Below, piece by piece: positions 31,201 to 40,695 of a stretch of DNA of 64,000 bases (position 1 is the first letter of the stretch; the number at the start of each line of letters is the position of its first letter). Below the pieces are notes generated by a model. That model was not told where the DNA came from. It was given only the letters and a program-made list of their open reading frames with translations, and searched no databases. The stretch spans positions 34,081-98,080 of the forward strand of contig NZ_JNCF01000004.1 of the NCBI RefSeq assembly GCF_000770585.1. Reading direction: 5' to 3'. Origin of the DNA: Legionella norrlandica. Its GTDB lineage: Bacteria; Pseudomonadota; Gammaproteobacteria; Legionellales; Legionellaceae. The translations under genes and the position numbers were made by a program.

Positions 31201-31354
31201 GATATTCCATGGTATAGCTCCCATATAAAACCGTTCCAGCTTCATAGCTAAAAACACTGCCAGTAATGGTTGGCATGGCTTTATGGGTATATGGTGTAAC
31301 TCTTAAAGGTACAACAACTTGAGTATGACCATTGTTGGTTTCAAAATCAGGCAT
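28230..31354 (-). pseudogene. Large unrecognised protein, candidate effector, split by frameshift
   Basis: Two frames in series on the minus strand: 31354-30980 (124 codons) and 31019-28230. The first runs to LHAENYKK and then off into PLSLNSKKKLI; the second is open from just there and reads TAKPEQQEKINLVNAGVLAL before a GTG at 30884. Restoring one A in the A-run at 31016-31021 joins them into about 1,041 residues. I do not recognise the family. The N-terminal 150 residues look like a globular beta-rich domain (SYTMEYLLPGGDRLRLIA). The centre (about 400-860 of the joined protein) has many hydrophobic segments. The C terminus ends in a polar Asn/Glu-rich tail, consistent with a Dot/Icm signal. 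Its place beside lidA supports an effector role by inference only. Confidence 0.7.
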
Positions 31355-31607
31355 AAAGACTTATTGTTTAAAATAAAGTAAAAGACCTGCTGTCATATTG
31401 TATACTTGTATAAGTTGTAGATAAGAAACCCTCAGCTATCTACTACAAAAAATCATTTATAATTTAGTGACAGTCAGGCAAAGGTTACTCGAATTAGAAC
31501 TGAAATATCAAGTATCTATAGTGAAATTTTAGTTTCCATAATTCCTGTATGGAAGTTTTATATCATGACTGTTAAAATGTCTTAAAAATAAACAGGAATT
31601 AAGATTA

Positions 31608-32494
31608 ATGAATAGTTATTGCGGATATATTGCTTTGGTAGGTAGACCTAATGTGGGCAAATCAACTTTGCTGAATCGTATTCTACAGCAAAAATTAAGT
31701 ATTACCTCCAGAAAGCCACAAACTACCCGTCATAGCATTTTAGGTATTCAGACAGAAGGCGAATTTCAGTTTGTTTATGTAGACACTCCAGGTATTCATC
31801 AAGGGAATACAAAAGCGATTAATCGAATGATGAATAAAACCGCTATTAGCGTATTGCGTGATGTCGATGTTATTGCTTTTATTGTGGATGGGACCATTGG
31901 AAAGACGAAGATGAGTATGTATTGAACTTAATTCGACGTGCAGAAATTCCTTGTATTTTAGTAGTTAACAAGACTGATAAAATTACTGATAAAACAACGC
32001 TTCTGCCGTGGATAGAACAAATAAGTCAACGATATGAGTTTGCAGCGATTATTCCGATATCTGCAAAAACAGGTGTGCAAGTAAACGAGTTAGAAGCGAA
32101 ATTAAAAACTTATTTACCTGAAGGTCCTCATTTATTTCCCGATGATCAGTATACTGATCGATCGACGAAATTTTTATGTGCTGAGCTCCTACGCGAAAAA
32201 ATTTTCCGTTTTTGCGGCCAAGAGTTACCATATGCTGTGACAGTAGATATTGAATCGTTTAAAGATGAAGGGAATTTGGTTCGTATTCATGCTTTAATTC
32301 TGGTAGATAAAGAAAATCATAAGAGAATGGTGATTGGAGATAAAGGTCAAAAACTAAAGGAAATGGCAACTAGTGCTCGTTTGGATATGGAAAAAATGTT
32401 AGACAAGAAAGTTTTCCTGCAATGTTGGTGTAAGGTGAAGTCAGGTTGGTCTGATGATGAGCGTATATTAAAACAATTAGGTTATGACCATTAA
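31608..32494 (+). pseudogene. era: GTPase Era, frameshifted as sequenced
   Basis: Ribosome-assembly GTPase that binds the 3' end of 16S rRNA. The first frame has G1 GRPNVGKST, the G2 region [12 protein letters not shown] and G3 DTPG, and breaks after AFIVDG. The second has G4 NKTD, G5 ISAKTG and the C-terminal KH domain with VIGDKGQKLKEMATSAR. Adding one C at 31894-31895 (GGGACCATTGG to GGGACCCATTGG) gives [19 protein letters not shown], the family sequence, and 295 residues in all, the normal length. era is essential in most bacteria, so a sequence error is more likely than a dead gene. recO overlaps its end by 11 bases. rnc, the usual upstream neighbour, is absent here. Confidence 0.93.
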
Positions 32495-33167
32495 ATCTCT
32501 GCATGCCTGGGTGATTCATAAACAATGGTCTGGCGATACTAGTGCCAGAGTCAAGTTTTTTACGAAAGAATTAGGATTAATTAGTTGTCTTTGCAAAGGA
32601 GGAAGGACTCCTAAAAAGCAATCCTTACTCCAATCTTTTATTCCCTTATGGGTTAGTATTGAAGAGCGGTATAACCAATATTATTCAAGAACTATAGAAA
32701 ACACTTCCTCTATGTTGGAGCTGGAAGGGGATTCTCTTTTTTCCGGCTTATACATCAATGAATTGCTTTATCATGCGCTAAGCTCCGACTGTAGTGACCC
32801 TGATTTGTTTGATGCCTATCAGTTGACATTAAATGGCTTGGCCTCTACACGTGAAAGGCAGAGCATTGAAGCGTTATTGCGTCGTTTCGAATGGGCATTA
32901 CTTAAGGCATGTGGATATGCTTTCTCATTTCTTCATGAGGCACGCACAGAAGAATTGATTATTCCTGGGGCCTATTATCAATTCGTGCCTGGCGAAGGTT
33001 TCGTTTTGGGTAATGATAAAAATATTCCTGGCGAACATTTACTTGCTATAGCTGTAGATAATTTAAGTGAAGCAACCTATTTAAGATCAGCAAAATTAAT
33101 AATGCGTCAGGCTATTGATCATCTTTTGGGCGGTCGGGAAATTAAAACACGGGCTTTGTATGGATAA
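32484..33167 (+). CDS. recO: DNA repair protein RecO
   Basis: Helps RecF and RecR load RecA onto SSB-coated gaps and anneals strands. The 227-residue protein has the N-terminal OB fold (LHAWVIHKQWSGDTSARVKF, KGGRTPKKQS) and a helical C-terminal domain with LYINELLYHALSSD and RRFEWALLKACGYAF. The Cys4 zinc cluster of some RecO proteins is missing, as in E. coli. It overlaps era by 11 bases and is followed by pdxJ, the classic era-recO-pdxJ string. Confidence 0.93.
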   Translation: MTIKSLHAWVIHKQWSGDTSARVKFFTKELGLISCLCKGGRTPKKQSLLQSFIPLWVSIEERYNQYYSRTIENTSSMLELEGDSLFSGLYINELLYHALSSDCSDPDLFDAYQLTLNGLASTRERQSIEALLRRFEWALLKACGYAFSFLHEARTEELIIPGAYYQFVPGEGFVLGNDKNIPGEHLLAIAVDNLSEATYLRSAKLIMRQAIDHLLGGREIKTRALYG

Positions 33168-33277
33168 CGACCTCTATTGTTCTAGAATAGAGCTCTTGCC
33201 CTGTTATACAATATACTTCAATAGAAGTTTGGAAAGAACTTTAATATACTCTTCTTTTTCATATTTTTTGGTGCACA

Positions 33278-34024
33278 ATGAATAAAGAGCTATTATTAGG
33301 TGTTAATATTGATCATATAGCCACAATAAGACAAGCTCGTGGAACTCGCTATCCAGATCCTGTTCAGGCAGCGATGGATGCCGAGGAAGCAGGGGCAGAT
33401 GGCATTACTTTGCATATGAGAGAGGATTTACGTCATATTCAGGCGCGTGATGTGAGGCTAATCAAGCAAGTGCTGCAAACACGCATGAACCTTGAGTTAG
33501 CAGTTACTGACGCTATGCTTGATTTTGCAGAAGAAATTTCTCCAGAGCATACTTGTTTAGTACCCGAAAAAAGGGAAGAATTAACTACAGAGGGAGGATT
33601 AGATATTCTAACTCACCAAAAGGCTGTAGAAAAAGCAGTGCGCCGTTTACAGTTAATGGGAAGCGAAGTCTCTCTATTTATTGACCCGGATAAAGAGCAA
33701 ATAAAAGCAGCTGTTGATGTTGGCGCTCCAGCTATTGAATTACATACTGGTTGTTATGCTGATGCTACTTCAGAAGAGCAACAACATTATGAATTACAAC
33801 GAATTAAAGATGCGGCGGTATTTGCTGCCGGTTTAAATTTGATAGTGAATGCAGGTCATGGGTTACATTATCATAATGTCAAACCTATCGCTGCAATTAA
33901 AGAACTCAATGAACTTAACATTGGACATGCTATTATTGCCAGAGCTCTGTTTTGTGGTTTAAAAGAAGCGGTAAAACACATGCGCCAATTAATGCAGGAA
34001 GCGAGACACTATGTCAATGACTGA
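33278..34024 (+). CDS. pdxJ: Pyridoxine 5'-phosphate synthase
   Basis: Condenses 1-deoxyxylulose 5-phosphate with 3-amino-2-oxopropyl phosphate to pyridoxine 5'-phosphate; TIM barrel, octameric. The 248 residues begin [20 protein letters not shown], the family signature with the active-site His. [49 protein letters not shown] and [11 protein letters not shown] follow. It belongs to the same pathway as pdxB at the left edge. The next gene starts 14 bases before its stop, which suggests coupling with the oxidoreductase genes. Confidence 0.97.
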   Translation: MNKELLLGVNIDHIATIRQARGTRYPDPVQAAMDAEEAGADGITLHMREDLRHIQARDVRLIKQVLQTRMNLELAVTDAMLDFAEEISPEHTCLVPEKREELTTEGGLDILTHQKAVEKAVRRLQLMGSEVSLFIDPDKEQIKAAVDVGAPAIELHTGCYADATSEEQQHYELQRIKDAAVFAAGLNLIVNAGHGLHYHNVKPIAAIKELNELNIGHAIIARALFCGLKEAVKHMRQLMQEARHYVND

Positions 34025-35827
34025 CGTGATTGTCATCCGCATCACCGGAGATTCGGGGGACGGAGTGCAGTTGGTAGGTGAACAATTAACTATTAGTGCG
34101 GCACTAACAGGTCGTGATGTGCGCACTATGCCTGATTTTCCTGCAGAAATTAGGCTCCAGCAGGAACTGTTGCCGGGGTTTCTGGGTTTCAGCTGGCAAT
34201 GGCTGAAAGAGCCATTTTTACTGCAGGAGAATCCCTGGATGTTTTGGTGGCTTTAAATCCAGCTGCATTAAAAAATTCTCTACAATATTTGAATCAAGGC
34301 GGCTTGTTGATCATTAATGAAGACAGTTTTCAAGAAAAAGATTGGCAAAAAGCTGGGGTCGAGAAGAATTTTCTGGATGGTTGTAAAGAGCATTATCATA
34401 TCGTTTCCTTCCCATTAATTACTCAAACTCTAGAAGCAGTGGCCTCTGTGGAGCTCACAAAGCCACAAGCTATGAAAGCGAAAAATTTTTATATTTTAGG
34501 TCTGGTTTTATGGTTATTTGATTTGCCCACAGAAACATGTCAAAGCTTTATCGCTAAAAAATTCAAAGCTAACCCATCTATAGCCAAAGCTAATGAATTG
34601 ACTTTGTTGGCAGGATATAATTTTGCTATGACGCTGGAGCTTTCTCGCCGTAATTATATGCTTGGGGAAGTCAACAGACATTCAGGGGAGTATAGGCAAC
34701 TGACAGGAGTTGAGGCGGTAGGCTTGGCTTTAGCTACTCTAGCTACTTGCACTCAAATTCCTCTATTAGTGTCAGGTTATCCAATAACACCGGCTTCGTC
34801 TATTTTGCATGAATGTGCCCGATTATCTGATTATGGAGTCCAATTAATTCAGGCAGAAGACGAAATCGCGGCCATTTGTTCTTGTATTGGAGCAGCTTAT
34901 GGAGGGCGCTTGGCCTTAACCTGTACTTCTGGGCCTGGGCTTGATTTGAAATGTGAAAGTTTGGGCTTGGCAATAGTGACTGAGTTGCCCCTGGTATTAG
35001 TAGATGTGCAAAGAGCTGGTGCCTCAACAGGGTTGCCAACTAAGACTAGTCAGAGTGATTTAAGGCAGGCTTTGTATGGGCGACATGGAGAAGCCCCGTT
35101 ACCAGTTATTGCTGCCCAATCGCCATCGGACTGTTTTAATACTGTTATTGAAGCATTTAAAATTGCAATTAAATATATGACTCCAGTTATTGTATTGCTT
35201 GATGCTTATTTGGCTAATGCAGCAGAACCCTGGGAAATTCCTGATCTGGATACTATAAATCTGCCAAAACTGGAATTTAATCGATTTGACAAGCCTTTTC
35301 ATAGAGATGAGTTTTTAAGTCGCAGCTGGAATATTCCTGGTACTGCTGGCTTTATTCATCAAATTGGTGGATTAGAAAAGCAGGGCGATGAAGGACGAGT
35401 CAGTTATGATGCTGAAAATCATCAGAAAATGGTGACTATGCGGGCTGAAAAAATCAAGGGGGTTGCTAGAGATTATTCTGCATTGATGGTTGAAGGAGAC
35501 ATCAATGCACCTCTGTTGGTTATTGGGTGGGGTAGTACTTTTGGTAGCTTGAAGTCTGCAGTACAGCAGTGCTTAGAGCAAAAAATACCTGTTGCTTATT
35601 TGCATTTACGTCATCTTAACCCGTTACCTAATGAGTTAGATTCTTTATTAAAAAAATATGAGAAAGTATTAGTTGCGGAATTAAATTCTGGTCAGTTATG
35701 TCAGTTACTCAGAGCGACTTATTTGATAGATGCGCAATCAATTAGTCAATGCAATGGTCAGCCTTTTAGTGTTAATCATTTAGTAAGTGTCATCAAAGCG
35801 GAAGCCAATTATGAACAACAATTATAA
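34011..35827 (+). pseudogene. 2-oxoacid:acceptor oxidoreductase alpha subunit, frameshifted
   Basis: Fused gamma-alpha subunit of the KorA/VorA type, which with the next gene would oxidise a 2-oxoacid (2-oxoglutarate is the usual substrate) to acyl-CoA with TPP and Fe-S. The N-terminal gamma domain starts VIVIRITGDSGDGVQLVGEQ and breaks after PDFPAEIR. The second frame resumes with GFQLAMAERAIFTAGESLDV and continues into the alpha domain (SGYPITPASSILHE, QAEDEIAAICSCIGAAYGG, TSGPGLDLKCE). One extra G at 34153-34154 gives IRAPAGTVAGVSGFQLAMAE and 605 residues. The 34011 ATG overlaps pdxJ. As it stands the gene is broken at residue 47 or so. Confidence 0.9.
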
Positions 35828-36779
35828 GCGTGAAGATTTTGTTAATACGAATGAAGTTCGTTGGTGTCCTGGCTGTGGTGATTATGCGATTTTAGCTGCC
35901 CTACAAAGAGTACTTCCCGAATTAGGCTTACCTCCTGAGCAGCATGTATTTGTATCAGGTATAGGTTGTGCCGGCAGGCTGCCTTATTATATGAATACCT
36001 ATGGATTTCACACCATTCATGGCAGAGCAACGGCTGTGGCTACTGGATTAAAGGCCATGAGAGATGACTTATGTGTTTGGGTGATTACTGGTGATGGGGA
36101 TGCCTTAAGTATAGGAGGTAACCATTTACTCCATATCTTAAGGCGCAATGTCAATGCGAATATTCTTCTGTTTAATAACCAAGTGTATGGTTTAACTAAA
36201 GGACAATTTTCTCCTACCTCTCAAAAAGGGCAGGTGACAAAAACATCACCAAAAGGAGTTACTACGGAGCCAATTAATCCCATGATGATAGCTCTGGCTG
36301 CAGGAGCTAGTTTTGTTGCACGAGCGGTTGATAAAGATCCTGGACATCTAGGTTCTATTCTTAAAAAAGCTTACGAACATCAAGGGTGTTCTTTTATTGA
36401 AATCTATCAGGATTGCAATATTTTTAATCATGGTGCCTTTGATGATTTTGCAGTTAAAAGTAATAGAGCAGAAAACACAATAATACTAGAAGAAGGGCAG
36501 CCTTTATTATTTGGTGCGCAAAAGGAAAAGGCATTGCAGTTATGTAACGAGCAGTTTACTCGAGTTTCAGCCGATGAAAAAAATCTTTATAAGCATGATT
36601 CAAGTAGCTTCATTGATGCTATGCGTTTAACGCGATTAACTTTCCCGGGTTATCCTGTTCCTCTGGGAATTTATTATCAAAATAGGCGTGAATTTTTTAC
36701 TTTAAACCAAGAAGTGAAGAAAAAAGCCAGTGATTTGCCAGAACTTTTTAGAGCAAAGGCGAGTTGGCGGCAAGATTAG
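35811..36779 (+). CDS. 2-oxoacid:acceptor oxidoreductase beta subunit
   Basis: TPP-binding subunit of the KorB type, 322 residues. Visible: VRWCPGCGDYAILAALQR with the CxxC iron-sulfur ligands, FVSGIGCAGRLPYYMNTYGF, the TPP-binding GDGDALSIGGNHLLHILRRN and the magnesium-loop NNQVYGLTKGQFSPTSQ. The ATG at 35811 matches family starts and overlaps the alpha gene by 17 bases, so alpha and beta are coupled. A ferredoxin gene is not adjacent. Substrate specificity (2-oxoglutarate or pyruvate) cannot be told from the sequence; the KorAB-type fusion favours 2-oxoglutarate. Confidence 0.92.
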   Translation: MNNNYKREDFVNTNEVRWCPGCGDYAILAALQRVLPELGLPPEQHVFVSGIGCAGRLPYYMNTYGFHTIHGRATAVATGLKAMRDDLCVWVITGDGDALSIGGNHLLHILRRNVNANILLFNNQVYGLTKGQFSPTSQKGQVTKTSPKGVTTEPINPMMIALAAGASFVARAVDKDPGHLGSILKKAYEHQGCSFIEIYQDCNIFNHGAFDDFAVKSNRAENTIILEEGQPLLFGAQKEKALQLCNEQFTRVSADEKNLYKHDSSSFIDAMRLTRLTFPGYPVPLGIYYQNRREFFTLNQEVKKKASDLPELFRAKASWRQD

Positions 36780-36817
36780 GGGTATGCACTGTAAATAAAT
36801 TTAATTATTTTTAAAAC

Positions 36818-37141
36818 ATGGAAGTCATTTGTCAAACAATTGAATTTTATAGGGCGTTACGAAAAGCGCGGGATAACGTAGGTCTTATGGTTATTGATGG
36901 TGTGTCTCACCGACGAATCATGAAGTACTTATGTCATTGGTGTTTGTGGTGGAGAAGAACTGTAGCGTCGAATTGGAGTATTAACGAATTGCTTCAATGG
37001 TTATTAGATTCTTGTTGGAGGCCAAACGCCTATTGCGGTAGAATTTCTAATAGACTTTCGTTTAATTTGTCTTGTTTCTCTTGCATCAGGGACTCTTGGT
37101 TGGTTACCTGCATATGGACTTGCATTATACAGTTAATGTAA
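36818..37141 (+). pseudogene. Possible degraded gene remnant
   Basis: The first 35 codons from the ATG at 36818 have normal composition (FYRALRKARDNVGLMVIDG), but the rest is rich in Trp and Cys and looks out of frame. In another frame, about 37012-37137, the peptide VGGQTPIAVEFLIDFRLICL, then LASGTLGWLPAYGLALYS looks like a membrane protein end. This suggests a gene decayed by several indels; no family is recognised. Of the 622-base korB to BI-1 gap, the remainder holds the BI-1 terminator and nothing else I can support. Confidence 0.3.
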
Positions 37142-37352
37142 GTTATGGTCAAATTAGGGCGCGTTATAACCGGATACTGGCATTGTGTTTTTTGCAGGCT
37201 CTTTCTTGCTCATTTTGAGGTTATTGCTATAGCATGAATATCGGCGAAGCCTCATTCAAGGGGGAAAGTTCAAGGCGACATAAAAAATCTGTGCTCAATT
37301 CAAGATTGAATCGTGTCTAAAAAACTTCAGGGACGTTGCCTAATAATGTGAT

Positions 37353-37377
37353 AAAAAAATCCCGGCATAAGCCGGGA
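37353..37377 (-). terminator. Intrinsic terminator of the BI-1 family gene
   Basis: On the minus strand TCCCGGC (37371-37377), loop TTAT, GCCGGGA (37360-37366) is followed by seven T (37353-37359). Perfect 7-bp GC-rich stem 24 bases after the stop of the minus-strand gene. Confidence 0.9.
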
Positions 37378-37401
37378 CTCAGGTAGAGGAGACGATATTA
37401 A

Positions 37402-38076
37402 TTAGTCGCGCCCTGAAAAAGCACTTAGCAGGTTGAGCAAGCTAACAAATAAGTTATAAATAGAGACAAACAAACCAATAGTCGCTACGATGTAATTAGT
37501 TTCCCCTTCATGGATGATTGCACTGGTTTGCAATAGGATTAATCCAGATGAAATTAGTATGAATGCTGCAGAGATTACTAATTGCAAGGCAGGGATTTGG
37601 ATAAATATTCCAGCTATCATGGCTAATAGAGCCACCATAACACCAACAAACAGGAAACCACCTAGATAACTGAAATCTTTTTTAGTGGTAAGAGCATAGC
37701 CTGAGAGGGCGAAGAAAATCATACCAGTACCGCCGAGAGCCGTAGCAACAATTTGTGGGCCGTTTGAGAAGCCTGTGATGTAATAGTTAAGTACAGGGCC
37801 TATGGTATATCCTAAAAAGCCTGTAAAAGCAAAAACACTAACCAATCCCCAAGCGCTATTTCTTAAGGCTTGGGTTAAAAACATCAAACCATAAACGCCA
37901 ACGATCATTAGCAGAGGATTCATTGGTCGAGCGCCGCTAATAAAGGACACATAGGCAGTTAATGCGCTAAATAGAAATGTTAAGCTTAGTAATAAATAAG
38001 TGTTTCGCAATACTTTATTGGTTGCGATCACCGATTCACTACGTTGAGTAAGTAGGGTAATATCATTTCGGTTCAT
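37402..38076 (-). CDS. Bax inhibitor-1 family membrane protein (YccA/YbhL-like)
   Basis: 224-residue integral membrane protein with seven hydrophobic segments and the BI-1 landmarks: NTYLLLSLTFLFSALTAYVS at the N terminus, GFTG-like FAFTGFLGYTIGP (residues about 83-95), TALGGTGMIFFALSGYAL, KKDFSYLGGFLF and the C-terminal NYIVATIGLFVSIYNLFVSL followed by LSAFSGRD. The final segment matches the NLF..LL.LLG.. ending of YccA, a modulator of FtsH in E. coli. Calcium or proton leak activity is known for some members. It is monocistronic, with its own terminator, divergent from the amidase gene. Confidence 0.93.
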   Translation of the reverse strand: MNRNDITLLTQRSESVIATNKVLRNTYLLLSLTFLFSALTAYVSFISGARPMNPLLMIVGVYGLMFLTQALRNSAWGLVSVFAFTGFLGYTIGPVLNYYITGFSNGPQIVATALGGTGMIFFALSGYALTTKKDFSYLGGFLFVGVMVALLAMIAGIFIQIPALQLVISAAFILISSGLILLQTSAIIHEGETNYIVATIGLFVSIYNLFVSLLNLLSAFSGRD

Positions 38077-38293
38077 TGTTCAGAACTCCAGTTATTTATT
38101 CTCAGTCTAGCATATCTATGGTCAAGTTTCCTGTTTTCAAGTGAGAACATTTGAAAATTTTGTAATAAACTTTACATATGGACCAATAGACAAGTTATTA
38201 TTAAGGTGAAATGACTTTCATGTCAATTTTGTTTTTGGGTTAGACAGGACGATATAGTAAGATTGATGATAAAGAATAATTTGAGGCATTAGA

Positions 38294-39100
38294 ATGAATC
38301 GAGTCGCACTAGTACAAATGGTCTCTTCAGCCAAAATAGTTGATAACTTGGAATGTGCTGAACACTATTTAATTCAAGCTAAAGAACAAGGTGCTAAATT
38401 AATCGTGTTACCCGAGAACTTCGCATTTATGGGAAGGACGGAAGCAGAGAAGTTACAAATTGCGGAAAGTTATGGCCAAGGTCCTATCCAACAAAAAATG
38501 AGCGAATTAGCAAAAGATTTAGGATTATGGATAATCGCAGGTACAATTCCATTAAAAGGCCAAGGTTCGAAAGTAAGATCAAGTTGCATTGTTTATGATG
38601 ATGGGGGGCTAATAGCTGCGCGTTATGATAAAATTCATTTATTTGATGTGAGAGTTTCTGAGCAAGAAGAATACCAGGAATCATTAACCGTAGAGCCAGG
38701 GACAGACTTGGCTCTTGTTGATACCCCAGTTGGCAAGATTGGATTAACAGTCTGTTATGATTTGCGTTTCCCAGAATTATATCAACAACTTGTGCAGAGA
38801 GGTGCGCAGCTATTTACCGTGCCTTCCGCTTTTACTGCGGTAACTGGTGCAGCCCATTGGGAGGTTTTAGTAAGAGCAAGAGCAATTGAGAACTTATGTT
38901 ATGTTTTAGCTCCTAATCAGGGCGGAATTCATGAGAATGGGCGTCAAACCTATGGTCATAGTATGATAGTAGAACCATGGGGTAAAATGTTAGCACAAAA
39001 ACAAGAAAACCAGGGAATAATATTTGCGGATATTGACTTACAAAGATTGCAACAATTAAGGAAGCAATTTCCCTGTGTTGAACATCATGTATTAATATAA
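38294..39100 (+). CDS. Nitrilase-family amidohydrolase (NIT1/NIT2-like)
   Basis: Cytosolic C-N hydrolase of 268 residues with the catalytic triad Glu41 (VLPENFAF), Lys113 ([11 protein letters not shown]) and Cys154 ([14 protein letters not shown]). The FDV.V and RARAIEN.CYV.APNQGG segments place it with Nit1/Nit2 and the YbeM-type proteins, which hydrolyse omega-amidated or deaminated glutathione. It starts at an ATG 217 bases from the divergent BI-1 gene and is followed 11 bases later by tldD, so the two probably share a message. The exact amide substrate is inferred only from family. Confidence 0.93.
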   Translation: MNRVALVQMVSSAKIVDNLECAEHYLIQAKEQGAKLIVLPENFAFMGRTEAEKLQIAESYGQGPIQQKMSELAKDLGLWIIAGTIPLKGQGSKVRSSCIVYDDGGLIAARYDKIHLFDVRVSEQEEYQESLTVEPGTDLALVDTPVGKIGLTVCYDLRFPELYQQLVQRGAQLFTVPSAFTAVTGAAHWEVLVRARAIENLCYVLAPNQGGIHENGRQTYGHSMIVEPWGKMLAQKQENQGIIFADIDLQRLQQLRKQFPCVEHHVLI

Positions 39101-39111
39101 AAGGCATTCAA

Positions 39112-40554
39112 ATGGCACAATCTCTTACCATAGCGAAAAATATTTTATTATTGCCAGCTTCACTGGATGAAGCTGAGATAGAAAAGTTATTTAAGACAAT
39201 GGCTAACCGCAATCTGGATGACGCCGATCTTTATTTCCAAAGTTGTAGTTATGAGTCTTGGTATCTAGAGGATTCGGAAGTTAAAAGTGGTAGCTTTTCT
39301 CTGGACAAAGGAGTAGGTATACGTGCTGTGAGTGGTGATAAAACAGGTTTTGCCTATTGTGATGATATATTACTGCCCCCCATGCTTCGGGCAGCAGATG
39401 CGGCGCGTTCTATTGCTATTTCTGGTTCTAAAACAGTGCCTTCTGTCCGAGTATCAACCAATCCTACCAAACGATATGAAAACTTAAATCCTCTTGAAGG
39501 AATGAGTAAACAGGAAAAAATCGCCTTGTTGGAAGCTATTGATAAAGAAGCCCGTAGCCTTGATCCAAGAGTGATACAAGTGAATGCCTCCTTGAGTGGC
39601 TGCTATGAGGTGGTTATGATTGCCAACATGTCAGGCCAGATGATGGCTGATATAAGACCATTAGTCAGCATTAATGTCAGTGTGATTGTAGAAGATAAAC
39701 AAGGCAGAAGAGAATCGGCGCGTTCAGGTGGTGGGGGAAGAGTTGCTTATTCTTATTTTACAGAAAAGGAAAATGCACTGAACTATGCACGTGATGCAGT
39801 GCGCGAGGCGCTGACCAATTTGCAGGCAGAGCCAGCTCCAGCTGGAACTATGCCAGTAGTCCTCGGGCCAGGGTGGCCAGGAGTGCTGCTCCATGAAGCT
39901 GTTGGACATGGTTTGGAAGGAGATTTTAATCGTAAGGGATTATCGGCTTTTTCAGGGCGATTAGGACAGAAAGTCGCTGCTACTGGCGTTACAGTGGTAG
40001 ATGATGGCACTTTATTGAATAGACGTGGTTCTCTTACCATTGATGACGAAGGAACTCCTGCGCAATGCACCACCTTGATTGATAATGGTATTTTGGTTAA
40101 TTACATGCAAGATAAGTTAAATGCTAAACTAATGGGGATGAAATCAACCGGTAATTGTCGTCGTGAATCATATGCTCATGTTCCTATGCCCAGAATGACG
40201 AATACTTACATGTTATCAGGACAATATGCACCTCAGGAAATTATTCGTACAGTCAAGAAAGGACTGTACGCTGTGAATTTTGGAGGTGGCCAGGTCGATA
40301 TTACTTCAGGCCAGTTTGTATTTTCTGCCAGTGAAGCTTATTTAATTGAAAACGGCAAAGTCACAAAACCAGTTAAGGGAGCTACTCTTATCGGGAATGG
40401 TCCAGATGTGATGAAAAAAATAAGCATGATAGGAAATGATTTGACATTAGATAAAGGGATTGGTGTTTGTGGTAAAGAAGGACAATCTGTTCCTGTTGGA
40501 GTTGGTCAGCCTACTTTAAAGATCGATGCCTTGACGGTTGGTGGGACTAAATAA
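39112..40554 (+). CDS. tldD: Metalloprotease TldD
   Basis: Large subunit of the TldD/TldE (PmbA) protease, known for microcin B17 maturation and CcdA degradation. At 480 residues it has the normal length. The zinc site [11 protein letters not shown] (HExxxH) lies near residue 262, and [35 protein letters not shown] and the C-terminal [18 protein letters not shown] motifs are all present. The partner gene pmbA is not in this window. Pairing with a nitrilase gene upstream is common in gammaproteobacteria. Confidence 0.96.
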   Translation: MAQSLTIAKNILLLPASLDEAEIEKLFKTMANRNLDDADLYFQSCSYESWYLEDSEVKSGSFSLDKGVGIRAVSGDKTGFAYCDDILLPPMLRAADAARSIAISGSKTVPSVRVSTNPTKRYENLNPLEGMSKQEKIALLEAIDKEARSLDPRVIQVNASLSGCYEVVMIANMSGQMMADIRPLVSINVSVIVEDKQGRRESARSGGGGRVAYSYFTEKENALNYARDAVREALTNLQAEPAPAGTMPVVLGPGWPGVLLHEAVGHGLEGDFNRKGLSAFSGRLGQKVAATGVTVVDDGTLLNRRGSLTIDDEGTPAQCTTLIDNGILVNYMQDKLNAKLMGMKSTGNCRRESYAHVPMPRMTNTYMLSGQYAPQEIIRTVKKGLYAVNFGGGQVDITSGQFVFSASEAYLIENGKVTKPVKGATLIGNGPDVMKKISMIGNDLTLDKGIGVCGKEGQSVPVGVGQPTLKIDALTVGGTK

Positions 40555-40695
40555 GTATCAAAGTATTAAAATAATATCAGACTGTCAACAAGAGCAAGAA
40601 ATCTCAATAGGGTGAAAATTGCAATTGCGAGTAAAGGTTAATATTTTGTAATTAACTGGTCTAGAATAACAACTAAAGATGCTTAAGGATGAGCC

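Noticed and set aside
31880..31930. Programmed ribosomal frameshift in era
   Set aside because: No slippery heptamer or downstream structure; the repair is a simple missing C, and the same lesion type occurs in five other genes.
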